Shown: positions 35,384-48,123, numbered from the stretch's first letter. The stretch: 64,000 nt of DNA from Endocalyx cinctus (GCA_001600455.1 BCKC01000006.1:2356001-2420000), one strand, 5' to 3'. Numbers and translations: made by a program. The notes: a model not told the origin generated them from the letters alone.

Positions 35384-38055
35384 ATGTCTCGGCATCAAGC
35401 CTATCGAAATTACGACTACGAAAATGACCTCGACGAGTACGACGAGTACGATGAGTATGACGATGATGACGACTATGGCGGAGAATATTATGTTGAAGAT
35501 GGTGGAGATACAGACGAAGACGAGCTGATGAGCCCCGAAGATGCAGGTATGTCTGGGTTACCGAAAGACATCCGCATTTATGTACTTCGCTAACATCAAC
35601 CCTCAAGAGTACCTCACCACTCGCAAGGCGGCAGTTCGATCATTTTTCAAAGACGAGGAATTAGAGAAAATCACGAGCCAACGGATTAAAGATGCGCTAC
35701 GTGATCACGACTTTAACGTCAACAAAACCGTCACTTTTCTGAGGAGTACATATATTACACCCCCCAATATCGCGAAAGCTAAGAAAAAGGCACCGAAGGA
35801 GAACAAAGCAGGATGTAGGTACCTATTTACTTTTGAACTACCCGAAAATTCCCATCATCAAAAAGAGTTTTGTGCGCGAAAGTAGAACAAAAGCAGCAGA
35901 TGGCCACGGCTCTAGGTGCGTCGCAAAAAAAAAAAAACAACGCCCTGAAACAATGCTGGACGAACCCAAAAGAGCTGACGCGTCAGCCTTAGCAGCAAAA
36001 GACTGCTCACCCCCTTCCTCGTTTGCCGATTTCTTCAGCGATATGCCATGGTTCAATACCCCCAAAGATCGTCACGCTGTGTTCGTCGAGCCCCGATATC
36101 CTCGAGGACTTTTGGGAGGCGCCAGCACGCCGGGCAAAATGTCAAAACTCCAGGCCCTCGCCGCGGCGCGTAAGAAGAAGGCAGAAGAACAAAAGTCTGG
36201 CAAACAGCAGGTCCCTGTCGAAATTCCATCTGTGCTTCCAACTACATCCAAAGAGAACATCCGACCCTCGACAACAAAACCCAGTTCAGACTCTATAGAA
36301 GCGAAGGGGCCTGCGAAGACCAATCTCAGTGAGATAGAGAAAACAATATTGCCTGTTCGAACCCAGAAATTTGAGATCCCAACTGAGGATGTCGCAACCA
36401 AAATTACAGAAAGGACAGAGCCTCTCGCTGAACCTGTTCACCCTGTTCAACCTGCTGCGCCATCTGCCTTTGCCAAAGCTCTTTTAGGTCCCGCTGAGGC
36501 TGAAGTCATGCCTGCCCCCAGGGATAAATATCCCTTTCCATATATGAGTTTTGTTTCATCAATCGTCGACGCTTTCTCAGAACCTAGCCCAGATGATGTA
36601 GTTTTAACCGCGCAGTCCAAAGGTTCGCTTTCGGCAAGGCGATGAGCATGAGAGAAAAAAAGTACTAACCATTAGAAACCAGCAAGCAATAAAACTCTCG
36701 CCGCTACAACGAGTAAGAAGAGCAACGTAACCGACGGCATCAAAAATTTAAAGGTAGACGATACGCCGCTACCAAAAAGCAAGAACCTCGACGTCCTAAG
36801 CGAGTTCGGCAAGAGCGAAAAAAAGAAGAACGCGAGCTTTGTAGTTGTTGGCCACGTCGACGCTGGAAAGAGCACGTTGATGGGACGGTTACTTGTCGAT
36901 CTGGGTGTCGTGAGTGAACGGACGATACAGAAGTACCGAAAAGAAGCCGAGAGCATCGGAAAATCTTCATTCGCGCTTGCGTGGGTATTAGATGAACGTT
37001 CCGAGGAGCGTTCAAGGGGAGTCACGATTGACATCGCAACAAACAAGTTCGAGACGGACAAGACCTCTTTTACCATTCTAGACGCTCCGGGACACCGAGA
37101 CTTTATTCCCAACATGATTGCAGGTGCCAGCCAAGCGGATTTCGCGGTGCTGGTAGTTGATGCATCTACCGGAGCCTTCGAGTCCGGGCTTAAAGGACAG
37201 ACGAGAGAGCATTCCCTTCTACTTCGAAGTATGGGAGTGTCCCGCGTCATCGTGGCAATTAATAAACTGGATATGGTGGGATGGTCAAAGGAGCGATTTG
37301 ATGAAATATCTCAGCAAGTTTCGGGTTTTCTGTCGGCGACGGGTTTTCAGCTGAAGAACGTGAGCTTCGTGCCGGTATCGGGACTCCGGGGAGATAACAT
37401 AGTCAAGAAATCGGCGGATCCGGCGGCCAGTTGGTACGGTAGTAAGACGCTCCTGGAAGAATTGGAGAGCTCGGAGCCGATGACACGGGCCTTAAACAAA
37501 GCATTACGGATGATGATTTCGGAAGTGTTTCGAACTACTCAAAGCCCGGTCACGATATCGGGACGAATCGACGCCGGTTCTCTACAATGCGGTGATGCGC
37601 TTCTCGTCCAGCCGAGCGGAGAGAAGGCCTACGTCAAATCGCTGGAACTAGACTCGGAACCGGTAGATTGGGCGGTGGCGGGACAGAACATAGTGATACA
37701 CCTCAGCAACATCGATCCGATTCACGTGCGAATCGGCGACATCGTTTGCGATCCAAAGCAACCGATAGGATGCATCAATACTTTTACCATGAAGATGCTC
37801 GCGTTTGATATCTTAATGCCGATGCAGGTCGACGTTCACAGAGGTCGGCTGCACGAACCAGGACAGATAACAGAAATGCCGGCTATCCTGGACAAGGTGA
37901 AGGGTACGATTATGAAAAAGAAGCCGATGATCGTCAAACCCGGCAACATCGCCCGCGTGGTGGTCAAGACGGCTACCAAAATACCGCTCGAGTCAGGCCA
38001 GCGGGTGGTCTTGAGGAGTGGAGGTGTCACCGTGGCGGCAGGACTACTGGAATGA
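35384..38055 (+). CDS. HBS1: Hbs1, translational GTPase of ribosome rescue
   Basis: eRF3-related GTPase that works with Dom34 to release stalled ribosomes (no-go and non-stop decay). Proposed exons 35384-35546, 35608-35818, 35883-36622, 36683-38055; 828 residues. The N-terminus is very acidic (DEYDEYDEYDDDDDYGGEYY) and is followed by an Hbs1 N-domain-type helical segment (ERIKDALRDHDFNVNKTVTFL type). GTPase motifs: GHVDAGKST (G1, about 427), DAPGHRDF (G3), NKLDMVGW (G4) and PVSGLRGDN (G5), then two EF-Tu-type beta-barrels. The third exon's 5' boundary is uncertain: several AG acceptors between 35866 and 35883 keep phase, and a 13-A run (35925-35937) lies just inside. The fourth exon start uses the AG at 36681-36682, which restores QSK|ASNKT. 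Confidence 0.9.
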
Positions 38056-39641
38056 GGCAATAACGTTACTTCTCGGTATGAAAGAATATCGATATCTCTG
38101 CGTGTCTAGGAGTATTGTAATGGATTCGACTTGATTCGACAGCACACGTGTTACTATTATACTATACCCTGATGACCCAATTAAGCCAACCTTATAATTT
38201 AATAACAGATATCAATAACGTGTTATTTATGATATTCTCACGATGAGTACGTAGGTGTTTTACGATTTATGGCCACTTATCTTCTTGACACATTAACGTA
38301 CAGATTACGACACACATAGCGAAAATGGGGTGCATTGTTGCCTCTGAAAGTTGCAGGTGATAATGAAGTGTACAGATATATCTACGTAGTGTACCTAAGT
38401 AAGAAAGCTGTTGTCTTAGGATTAGTGAAGATGACACTTTTAAGATGCAGGGATAAGACGAGATCCCCCACACATGACGCTTCGGAATGATGGTGTGTTT
38501 AAAAATGTGATCAATATTGTAACCAACTTTGGCTACTTTTAAGGGTATAGCGTATACTAGAAAGATCTGGCCTTTACCTACTTCATCCCTTTGTGGGGTT
38601 ATTTTTTTACGGTATTATTATTATACTAATTACGAGACTGGGATTTTAATCTTTCTTTTTTTTCTATCATATTCTATGGGGTTGTGGGTATTATTTACAG
38701 GGAAAAAAAAAAGAAAGAAAAAAAGGAAGAAAAAGGAAGTTGATGAATATGTTTTATTGAGTACACGTAGCTGGAGAGATGTGGTACACCGACTTAACTT
38801 GTATTGCTTTACTACATATCTTATCGAATTGATACGGTAGAGAGGGGTGAACATACCTATACACCTAGGTATATATATTGGATATATACATTATATTATA
38901 TGGTATATTCATCGTATACTTTGCTCTCGTAGTGATTATTGATCCATACCTACTCGTCTGACTGTCTGAATTTATATCTAATGTACATATAAGCACCTAC
39001 TTTTTTTTTATTTACTTGTACAGGTAGTACCTGTTGAGGCTACATTTGCTTTAAGGGTATCATTTACGGTAATAAGTTTAAGGCTGTGGGTAATTTAATA
39101 CGTACTAAAAGGAAAGTTGGAGAATCCATGAAGTAAAAGACCCTGTCTGCCAGTCAGGACTCTCTCTGTCTGGCAGCGTCTGCCTGTATGATTGAATTAA
39201 GCGGCTGCTTACAGGGCAGTTTAAGTACCAACAACATACCGATAATAATTTACATATACGGCACTTACCTAAACGGTAACGTAGAAAAGGACAGACACTG
39301 TCCCACTTTTTATAGAATATCTGTCTTTTTGCAACTTGTCCACTTTGTATATCTTCTCTATATATCTAGAAGATACTTAAATCTCTTCTGCCTCTTTTTT
39401 TATTCTCCCCTTTTTCTTTTAAACAAATTATACATTTCTTTCTTTTTTGTTTTTTTAAACTTTCTCAATAAAAACATTTTGTCTGTCGGTGCCAACTCCA
39501 GACAGAGAGAGAGAGGTTGATCAAGCACTCAAGCTTTTTCTTCAATATCCCCCCTTCTCTCTAACTTAGCCCGTTAATTATCTGCTACTTATCCAACTTG
39601 TTTTTTAAAAGTAAGAGAGAAAAACTTATTATTTATCCACA
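38056..39641. other. KAR2 upstream region
   Basis: 1.6 kb with no supported gene. It includes A/T runs (38,700-38,735; 39,001-39,010), a TATA-like AT tract near 38,870-38,900, and a CAGCGTC word at 39174-39180 inside TGGCAGCGTCTGCC, one base off the yeast UPRE core CAGCGTG. The last 250 bp are strongly pyrimidine-rich, as expected for a highly expressed fungal gene. Confidence 0.45.
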
Positions 39642-41939
39642 ATGTCTGGACGCTCTTCTCAGAAGAGCTACTGGGCTCTTGCCTTTGGCATGATAGCCTG
39701 GAGCCTTCTTCTTTTCAGTCCTATGTTCGCTACCACGGCGAACGCAAACGAAGTCTCGGAATATGGAACTGTTATCGGTATTGTAAGTCAATCTTCACAA
39801 CTTTCCCCCCACCGTCACCACCAACGTCAACAACGGCAGCAACAGCACCACTACCACCACTACAATCAAGTGTAAAATTTAATCAAAACTTGGTATCGGT
39901 TAATAAGATATGACTAACCTAAATTATTTCTATTTGTATAGGATTTGGGAACTACATACTCCTGTGTGGGTGTGATGCAAAATGGAAAGGTCGAAATTCT
40001 CGTAAACGACCAAGGAAACCGAATTACCCCCTCATACGTCGCTTTCACCGACGAGGAACGATTAGTTGGAGATGCCGCCAAACAACAGGCTGCCAGTAAC
40101 CCCACCAACACCATCTTTGACGTCAAGTAAGTTACAACCCTCGAAATTACCTACGATGCCTTCTCGCAGAAGCACGTTTTGCTAATTACCTCGTTACTCC
40201 AGGCGATTCATTGGCCGAAAGTGGGACGAGAAGACTCTCCAGACCGATATCAAGCACTTCCCCTACAAGGTTCTCGAGAAGGGTGGTAAACCCATTGTCG
40301 AAGTGAGCGTTCAGGGTTCGCCCAAGCAGTTCACCCCCGAAGAAATCTCTGCCGTCATTCTCGGCAAGATGAAGGAGGTTGCCGAGTCGTACTTGGGTAA
40401 GAAGGTTACCCACGCCGTCGTTACCGTCCCTGCCTACTTCAACGACAACCAGAGACAGGCCACCAAGGATGCCGGTGTCATTGCCGGTCTCAACGTTCTC
40501 CGTATCGTCAACGAGCCCACCGCTGCCGCTATCGCCTACGGTCTTGACAAGACCGACGGTGAGCGTCACATCATCGTTTACGATCTTGGTGGTGGTACTT
40601 TCGATGTTTCTCTTCTTTCCATCGACCAGGGTGTCTTCGAGGTCTTGGCTACCGCCGGTGACACCCATCTCGGTGGTGAGGATTTCGACCAGAGAATCAT
40701 CAACCACTTCGCCAAGTCGTACAACAAGAAGAACGGCGTTGACATAACCAAGGACCTCAAGGCCATGGGTAAGCTCAAGCGTGAGGCCGAAAAGGCCAAG
40801 CGTACCCTCTCTTCGCAGATGTCCACCCGTATCGAGATCGAGGCCTTCTTCGAGGGCAACGACTTCTCCGAGACTCTTACTCGGGCCAAGTTCGAGGAGC
40901 TCAACATGGACCTCTTCAAGCGTACTCTTAAGCCCGTCAAGCAGGTTTTGGACGACGCTAAGATGAAGAAGGACGAGATCGACGACATCGTCTTGGTCGG
41001 TGGTTCTACCCGTATCCCCAAGGTCCAGACCCTTCTCGAGGATTTCTTCAGTGGCAAGAAGGCCAGCAAGGGTATTAACCCTGACGAGGCTGTTGCTTTC
41101 GGTGCTGCCGTTCAGGCTGGTGTTCTCTCCGGTGAGGACGGTGCCAGCGAGATCGTCCTTCTCGACGTCAACCCGTTGACTCTCGGTATCGAGACCACCG
41201 GTGGTGTCATGACCAAGCTTATCCCCCGTAACACTCCTATCCCTACTCACAAGAGCCAGATCTTCTCGACCGCTGCCGACAACCAGCCCGTCGTCTTGAT
41301 CCAGGTGTTCGAGGGAGAGCGATCCATGACTAAGGACAACAACCTTCTCGGCAAGTTCGAGTTGACTAACATCCCCCCGGCCCCTCGCGGTGTTCCTCAA
41401 ATTGAGGTCTCTTTCGAGCTTGACGCCAACGGTATCCTCAAGGTGTCGGCTCACGACAAGGGAACCGGCAAGAAGGAGTCCATCACTATCACCAACGATA
41501 AGGGACGTCTCACTCCCGAAGAAATTGAGCGCATGGTCGCCGAGGCTGAGAAGTACGCCGAGGAAGACAAGGCCACCCGCGAGCGCATCGAGGCCCGTAA
41601 CGGACTCGAGAACTACGCTTTCAACCTTAAGAACCAGGTCAACGACGACGAAGGCCTCGGTGGAAAGATTGACGAGGATGACAAGGACACCGTAAGTTTG
41701 ACCCATTTACCATTACTCGATAATGTTTTACGCATGATGACTAACAATTTTTACAGCTTCTGGAAGCCGTCAAGGAGACTACCGACTGGCTCGAGGAGAA
41801 CGCCGCTACGGCGACTGCTGAGGACTTCGAGGAGCAGAAGGAGAAGCTCTCGAACGTGGCGTACCCCATCACTTCCAAGATGTACGCCGGTGCCGGAGGC
41901 GACGATGATGACGAGCCCTTTGACCACGATGAATTGTAA
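39642..41939 (+). CDS. KAR2: ER-lumenal Hsp70 chaperone BiP/Kar2
   Basis: ATP-driven chaperone of the ER lumen for import, folding and ER-associated degradation. Exons 39642-39782, 39942-40126, 40203-41691, 41757-41939 (introns 159, 76, 65 bp); 665 residues. A signal peptide (about 1-37, hydrophobic core [15 protein letters not shown], cleavage near TANA|NE) precedes the ATPase domain: [26 protein letters not shown] and the [14 protein letters not shown] motif. The substrate-binding domain and acidic tail end in HDEL, the ER-retrieval signal. Unlike most neighbours it is rich in C-ending codons (GTC, ATC, AAG), fitting high expression. The first intron holds a run of CAC/CAA triplets. It converges on the GIT1-like gene. 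Confidence 0.97.
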
Positions 41940-42573
41940 TACTTTTCATAGATCTCTATATCTGTTTTAATAGCATACCCCGGCGCACAAAATAAAGAAA
42001 GTTTAATGTTATACTTTTGCCCTCTCGAACTGTGATGTTCAATTAAAACGTTAGTTCATTCATACGCGTAGAGCCATCTCTCCTTTTTCGGTTGCACCCT
42101 TAACCCCTTACCCCCTCTATATCACCTTAAACGTATGTAAATTATTATAAATTGCACAAGTGTAGTAGCAGACTAGGTGGGATTGAATCATGGACGATTG
42201 CAACATCAGCCACCATAGTATACATCATAGGGATATTTTTGGGTGCTACCGTTACAAGACAGGAGTAACAGTAGTACAATCTACGTTAGTCTATAGTTTA
42301 ATCCATCCACCTGGCCAGGATCACACAACACGCGAATCTCTTTTTGAAGCTTACTTTGATACCTTGGTATTATCCGCAGTGATTCAGATGTTTTATTCAA
42401 AAATCCTCTCTTACTCACTTACGATTTTATTACGTCTACATCAAATATGACTGTACCCTAAAAAAAAAGAAAAGAGGTAAAATGTAAACTTAATCAAACC
42501 GTAATCGATCCAAGCCCCCCCCCCCCCCCCCCAAAAAAAAAAAAAAAAAAGGTCCAACCCAACTCAAACCCCT
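41940..42573. other. Convergent 3' region KAR2 / GIT1-like
   Basis: 634 bp between convergent stops. Contains a C18A18 tract (42515-42550) close to the GIT1-like stop. An 86-codon frame at 42190-42450 has no recognisable features and lies in the expected 3' UTR. Confidence 0.55.
42515..42550. repeat. C18A18 double homopolymer
   Basis: Eighteen C (42515-42532) directly followed by eighteen A (42533-42550), 23 bp downstream of the GIT1-like stop. In that transcript it reads T18G18. G18 could form a quadruplex-like structure; run lengths may not be exact. Confidence 0.8.
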
Positions 42574-43842
42574 TTACGCCTTCTCCCTCGCCTCAACCGC
42601 GCTAGTCGTGACGGCCGTCTCATCGAAACTCTCCTCGTCCTCCTTCTTACCGAGCCCCAACTTCGAGACGTCCCAGCCATTACTCCTCAAATACTCCTCG
42701 AATTTCTGGTCCTCCAACGCGATCGTATCCTGACCGACGTTCGGCAAGAAAAAATACGCCAGCGCGGCGGCGAAGATGCACAAGCTCGAACTGACCCAAA
42801 AGGGGTACTGGTAATACCGAACCGAATTCTCGTCCCCGCCGGCGGCCTGGATATACGGAAAGACGAAAGTGCCGACGAACGCGCCGATTTTGCCGACGGC
42901 GGCGGCGACGCCGTAATACTGGCCGCGGATCCCCGTCGCGCACGTTTTGGCCGCTAAGAGGCCGATATTGTTGCCCGGGCCGAACTCGCCTAACGACAGA
43001 AAGACGCCGTAGACGACGGCGAAGGCGCCGACGAGGTGAGGTTTGGACAGGTGCGCGTACACGCCGGCCATGACGAAGCCGACGAGGGCTTGCAGGACTT
43101 GGCCGAGGATTAGGGTGTACCGGGGCCCGATGCGGTCGCTGACGGGGGCGCCGAGCATGGTGCCGGGGATGTAGAAGAGGTTGATGACCGTGTTCCAGCC
43201 GAAGATGGTGGTGAGGGGGGCGGTGTCGTCGTAGAGACTCGAGAGGATGGAGCTGGAGTAGATGCCGAAGGAGTAGGTCGAGAACTTTTTAGAAGGGGGT
43301 TAGTTTTGATGTCGACTTTGGGACAATAGTACATCGCTAAGATTGGGGCTTGAGCCCTTTTATGAGAGTAGCAAATGTGGCTAGCGCTGCCTCGCTACCA
43401 TCGATATATCCCATCATAGCTCGAGTGAAAAAAAAAAGGGGGGAGGAGATAAGTTAGTACTCACGTCGTAAATAAACCAAATCAGGCTAACGACGAAGAG
43501 ACGAAATCCGTAAAACTTGAGGGCCAAGGCGTAAGGGGTCTTGGTGTTCTTCATGCTGTGCTTCGAGAACTCCTCGGGCTCCTTGAGCCGGAGGCGGAGC
43601 AAGAAGAGGACGACGGGAAAGATGGTGCCGATGCCGAGGCTCGTTCGCCAGATGGTGCCGTAGTACTTGTTCTGGGCCGCGGCCGCGACGACGTACGGCA
43701 CGAAGGCACCGATGACGAACCCCCAGTCGATCATGGTGTTGGTAAATAAGATGAACCAGCGGTTCCGCGTCCCGCTTTTCAACTCGCCGGTCGATTCGGC
43801 GCAGCTGACGCTGCCGGCCGGGTATTCACCTGAAATTACATA

Positions 43843-43879
<37 letters not shown>

Positions 43880-44677
43880 CACCGTGGAAAGGGGTGACCA
43901 TGCTAGGAAGAGCTTATTATATGCGTACCTCCGATACCAATGCCGACCTGCGATCCATTAGTATAAGATCATCCCCGAGATGAGCAGACGGGAGGATAAC
44001 TCACGAAGAAGCGCCAGGCAGTCAGGATGTTAAACATGCCAACGGGGTCGCCATGGTAGTAAGACCCGGCCGCGAGCGCGGTGAAGACGATGAGGATGAC
44101 GGTAGAGACGAGCAAGGAATCCTTGCGAGACCATCGATCGGCCGTATATCCGAAAACGAGTTGGCCAACGACCTGAGATTTTAATTCTTGTAAGTTTTTT
44201 TTTTTTTTTTTCCCACGTCATATAACGAGCGAAAAAAGGCGTTCCAGAAAACAAGTGGTGAACAAAAAAAGAGAGAGAGAGAGAGAGAAAGCCTTACCGT
44301 GCCGACAAAGGCGATGTCCGATACGTAATTATACGCGGCGGATCCCGTGTATACGTCGCCGTATTGATGTTTTAAAGTCGTGCTTACGGAACCAATAACC
44401 TAGAACAAAATAAATCCCGTTAGAAAGAAAGAATTAAAAGGAGAGACATTTGACATTTGGTATGTGTTTATATATATCTCCCTCTTAAGTATAAAAAAGA
44501 GTACTACTGTATTTTGCATACGTTGTTGACATAACCGTCGGAGAAAAGACCGGCACCGCAAGCAAGGACGGGCCAGAGTCTCTCCCAAAAAGGTTTCACC
44601 TCTGCGGTGGTGGTTTCTGGGCTGACGGACTCCGGGGCGGAGGTTTCCTCCTGCTCGGACTTCTTGAATAAACCCAT
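42574..44677 (-). CDS. GIT1: MFS transporter, Git1-like (glycerophosphodiester/phosphate uptake)
   Basis: Plasma-membrane major facilitator for glycerophosphoinositol-type substrates in the Git1 group; the closely related phosphate-transporter class is the alternative. Exons (minus) 44677-44522, 44399-44298, 44172-44005, 43947-43929, 43829-43465, 43284-42574; 506 residues; introns 122, 125, 57, 99 and 180 bp, all phase-consistent. Hydrophobic segments fit 12 TM helices with cytosolic ends. Family phrases: FSDGYVNNVIGSVST (TM1), the MFS loop GQLVFGYTADRWSRKDS, VGIGIGGEYPAGSVSCAE across a 19-nt exon, and GEFGPGNNIGLLAAK in the second half. Introns 2 and 4 carry long T/A runs. Orthologue call moderately sure; transporter family sure. 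Confidence 0.88.
43850..43879. repeat. T30 run inside a GIT1-like intron
   Basis: Thirty T on the plus strand, i.e. a 30-A run in the pre-mRNA, within the fourth intron (43830-43928) and about 20 nt before its 3' splice site. Confidence 0.75.
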
Positions 44678-47600
44678 TTCTTTTTTCTTTTAAAGTTTTC
44701 TTTGCCGGCTTTCCTTAGGAATATTTTAAATATATATATATTTACTGCATTGCCCAGGCCTTTTTGTTTTAATTACTATTATTAAAGGCCTTTTTTGAAT
44801 TTGTCTGCTAGGGAGGGCAGTGCGCTTCTTGATAAGGATAATTAAAGAAGAAGGAAAAAAGAAAAGAAGGCGAAAGGATGGAGGCCAAGAAGAAGGTTAA
44901 GGGTGGTAGAGGGAAGATAAACAGCGAGGGTTGAGAGAGAAAAAAGGAATAATAATAAAAATAAGAAATGTCTTAACCTAGGGACTTTTTAGGTACTTCC
45001 AACATCTCTCTCTCTCTCTCTCTCTCTCTCTTTACACTACACTATTAAAATTCGTCAGCCCATGACGGGAGCAAGGTATGTCCACGGGCGTAATAGATAC
45101 GAATTGGGGAATTATTAGATCCTTTTACGGTTGGTAATAACCGATGTACCATCCACCCTTGGGATAGTGGGAAATTGAGAAGAAGAAGAATTATTCGGTA
45201 TCTCTTTCTTTCCTTTTACTAGTACTACCTTTTACACATGCAGAGAAGATCAATTTAAAAAAAGAAGAAGCTAAGAGTAAACAGGGTGGGTAGCTTTTTC
45301 TGAATCCTACGATTTCCAATACAAATCTACGAGTACACGTGCTATATTATATACCATCAATCCATTGTATCCATGGATATGGATATACTCCAACTTGTAA
45401 TGACCTACGCGTATTTCACTCTTGAATATGAAATCAGTTGAACCTCTATCTATCTGAATCTCTATTTATCTCCTTTCTTAAAAGCAATGGTTTATTTCTT
45501 CCGTTAATCATTCAAAACAAGAAGAAGGTAAGGTACTTTTGAATCGAGAAGATGAAATGTTATTTATTACCGTTGCTATCCACAAGATTACAAGTGGTAT
45601 ACGGTTCTATGCTAGGATCACCGTATTTGCAAGGATTAGCTATCAGTTTTGATCCAACCAACCAGCGCTTGGCGACGGACCTCGTGCCAAGAAATGATCG
45701 GGAAGGCTTGATTTGACGGGTCCTCCCCCTCCAAAAGAAAAAGAGAAAAACAATTCCCGCCAATGCAGCTGCACGTCAAAAAAAAAAAAAAAAAAAAGAG
45801 GGAATTATCGCGTGCCCTCTTCTTCTCTCTGTCTTCTTCGTACATAGTATAACTACAAGAAATATCTCGGCTATCCCGAACAAACCAGGCTGTTCCATTT
45901 AATGTCTTGAAAAAACATACATATGATTGGGGAGAGCGGGAATATTTCAAATATCTAGCTATTTTCTCTACTTCTTTTCACTCTCCTACGTAAAATAATC
46001 GGGCGTGGGGGGGTATTAGTGTAGTAGGAAAACTACACTCCGCTATGTAGTGTATACGAATACCTGTCCTTCCGCTAGTGCAGCGCAGGATCGTCGTACA
46101 AACTTAGATAAACCTTCACCGAAGACGTAACCATCCATCCATGGATGTTTTTTCCATGAGGTCACGTTTTACATGGTAACCTTTATGTACAAAATCTCAC
46201 GCTTCCATAGAAAACCCTCAGTATCCCCTTCTTTATCTGGGTCTTACTCCAACCCGTGAAATATTAAGGTGCGGCTGCAGGTGTTAGGTTACTTGCATCG
46301 CTCTCTCCGGAAGCACTAACCTACCGTCACGTCGGAAAAGCGACGGAACATGCTGTCAGTCAAAAATAGATACCGGCTATGAATTCGAAGGGAATAGCTA
46401 GGTAGTTTACATATTAAAAATATTCAATACCGTAGCGGTGGTGAATAAGCTGTAAATTACAGCGTCTACCTAACTGCCTAATTAAATCTATAGCTAGCAT
46501 TCTAAGGCAATAACAATAACGCACGGTCTCAGCGCCCCATCCATTCATTTCTAAGGCCCACAATAAGTCCCTTCGCACCTTCCTCACCTACAACCAATTA
46601 CGTACAACCCGTTACATTCTCTGATTCTCCCTCCATTTCACCGCCTTCTAATTCTGCCGGTTTTTGCATTTCTTACCGCCTTCATCGGTCTATAAATACT
46701 CGTCCACCCTCCCAAACTTTTCAGGATTCTTTTCTTTTGTCTTTTCTCTTCTTCATACTTACCTTGTTGACTAAGTAGAAGCTCATCAATTTCTACTTGG
46801 AGTTCAGGACGCCTGCATTGCACATCGCGGAGTGGACTGGGCTGTATTATCCTTCGGGATCGTACTTGGCGCAATTTTTGCTTTCTTCCAAATTGAAGCC
46901 TTTGGTTTTAATTTACACCCTTTTTTCGTTTTCATTATGTGCGATGCCTTAGTTGCATCGTCGTGAAGAAGACTTTCTGGAAGAGGATGGACTACGGAGT
47001 GGATAGGGGGTAATTGAGGATTGTTGTGTTCGCTGCGAAGCATTGAAGGTCAATTGAATAGAGACAAACGTTGATGGAACCGGCGGTGATGAAGATATAC
47101 GCATCTAGTATTCATCAATGTAATAGTGTTTCACATGTAGATACGTAGTGGACCGAACCCTCAACCACTAGAGAACCGATTTGGCTTGTATCGAACCTGC
47201 AATGCCTTTACTTGATCCTGATCTTCTGTATTAAACGTGGCTTGTACTTATTGATGCTATCTCGACTGTCACATGCATCATCGCTTGTGTGTTTCTTTTC
47301 TTTTTTCGGTACTTTCTTGTGGCCTGTTCGCCCAGATCCAAGCCCAATTTCTTCAAACTACCTGTGACATAATAATTACAGCAAAGACGGGGATATCGTC
47401 AAATCATCCTGCTTTTCGAAGGTATTTTTTTTGAATTGCCTTCCCACCAGAAAGCGCTTTGATGCCAATTACGTATCAAAACACTAGACGCTACTTGGAT
47501 ACATGAAATGGATACTATAGTCACAAATTCGCCTAATATCTGCCTCTTTTCTTTTTCACGATAGATTCAATAGCTGATAGGCAGCCATTTATCACCACTC

Positions 47601-48123
47601 ATCTTGAGCCCATATTTAGATAGCTTTCTTTTCCATTTCAGAGGAACGACGCAAGATGTAGAGGTCGTTCTATCCAGTAGAATACTTAATCCCAATACTT
47701 GTTCATCCTACACTTACTAGATTACCGTGCTCCAAAGCAATCTTTGATATTTAAGACCAGTTTGCACACCGACCTACTCTGAGGTTTCCTTCAAATAGAG
47801 CTATACTGACACGCAGATATGTGAAAAAATGTCAGAACTCGCATAGAGTATCAAAACTAGAAATGTATATACGTAAAACAATAAACCGGTCTGATTACAC
47901 CCACTACATACAGCATACAGACGGGGGGGACTCCTAAAATGATCGATCATCAATCTTCCTTTCTCCGCCGGTATGAGCGAAAAAAAAAATAGTTACAATA
48001 TGATTCTATAATAATTTTTCTTTTTCTTTTCTTTTAGAAAAAAGTCCTTCCCCCTAATGTGTCAGGTGGTAAAAAAGAATTTAAAAAACTCCTCTTCCTT
48101 CCTTTTCCCCTTCACTTTTTGAT
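44678..48123. other. Large 3.4-kb intergenic region
   Basis: Between the GIT1-like start and the PEX11 stop. No supported gene. Contents: a (CT) microsatellite at 45005-45031, an A18-type run near 45780-45797, and GGATCC/ATGGAT-like AT-rich DNA. Near 46691 a TATAAATA box is followed by CT-rich DNA and a 63-codon frame without an early ATG. Two overlapping short frames on the minus strand (46638-46874, 46804-47043) resemble no family. A non-coding transcript or fast-evolving small gene is possible but not shown. Confidence 0.5.
45005..45031. repeat. (TC)n microsatellite, 27 bp
   Basis: Thirteen uninterrupted TC dinucleotides plus one T, about 330 bp upstream of the GIT1-like start on the opposite strand, so a GA tract in its promoter. 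Confidence 0.9.

Noticed and set aside
40186..41706. 506-codon open frame antisense to KAR2
   Set aside because: It mirrors the highly biased codons of an Hsp70 gene, a well-known cause of long antisense frames. Content is Leu/Val/Gly/Asp-rich without a fold, and it ignores the real introns.
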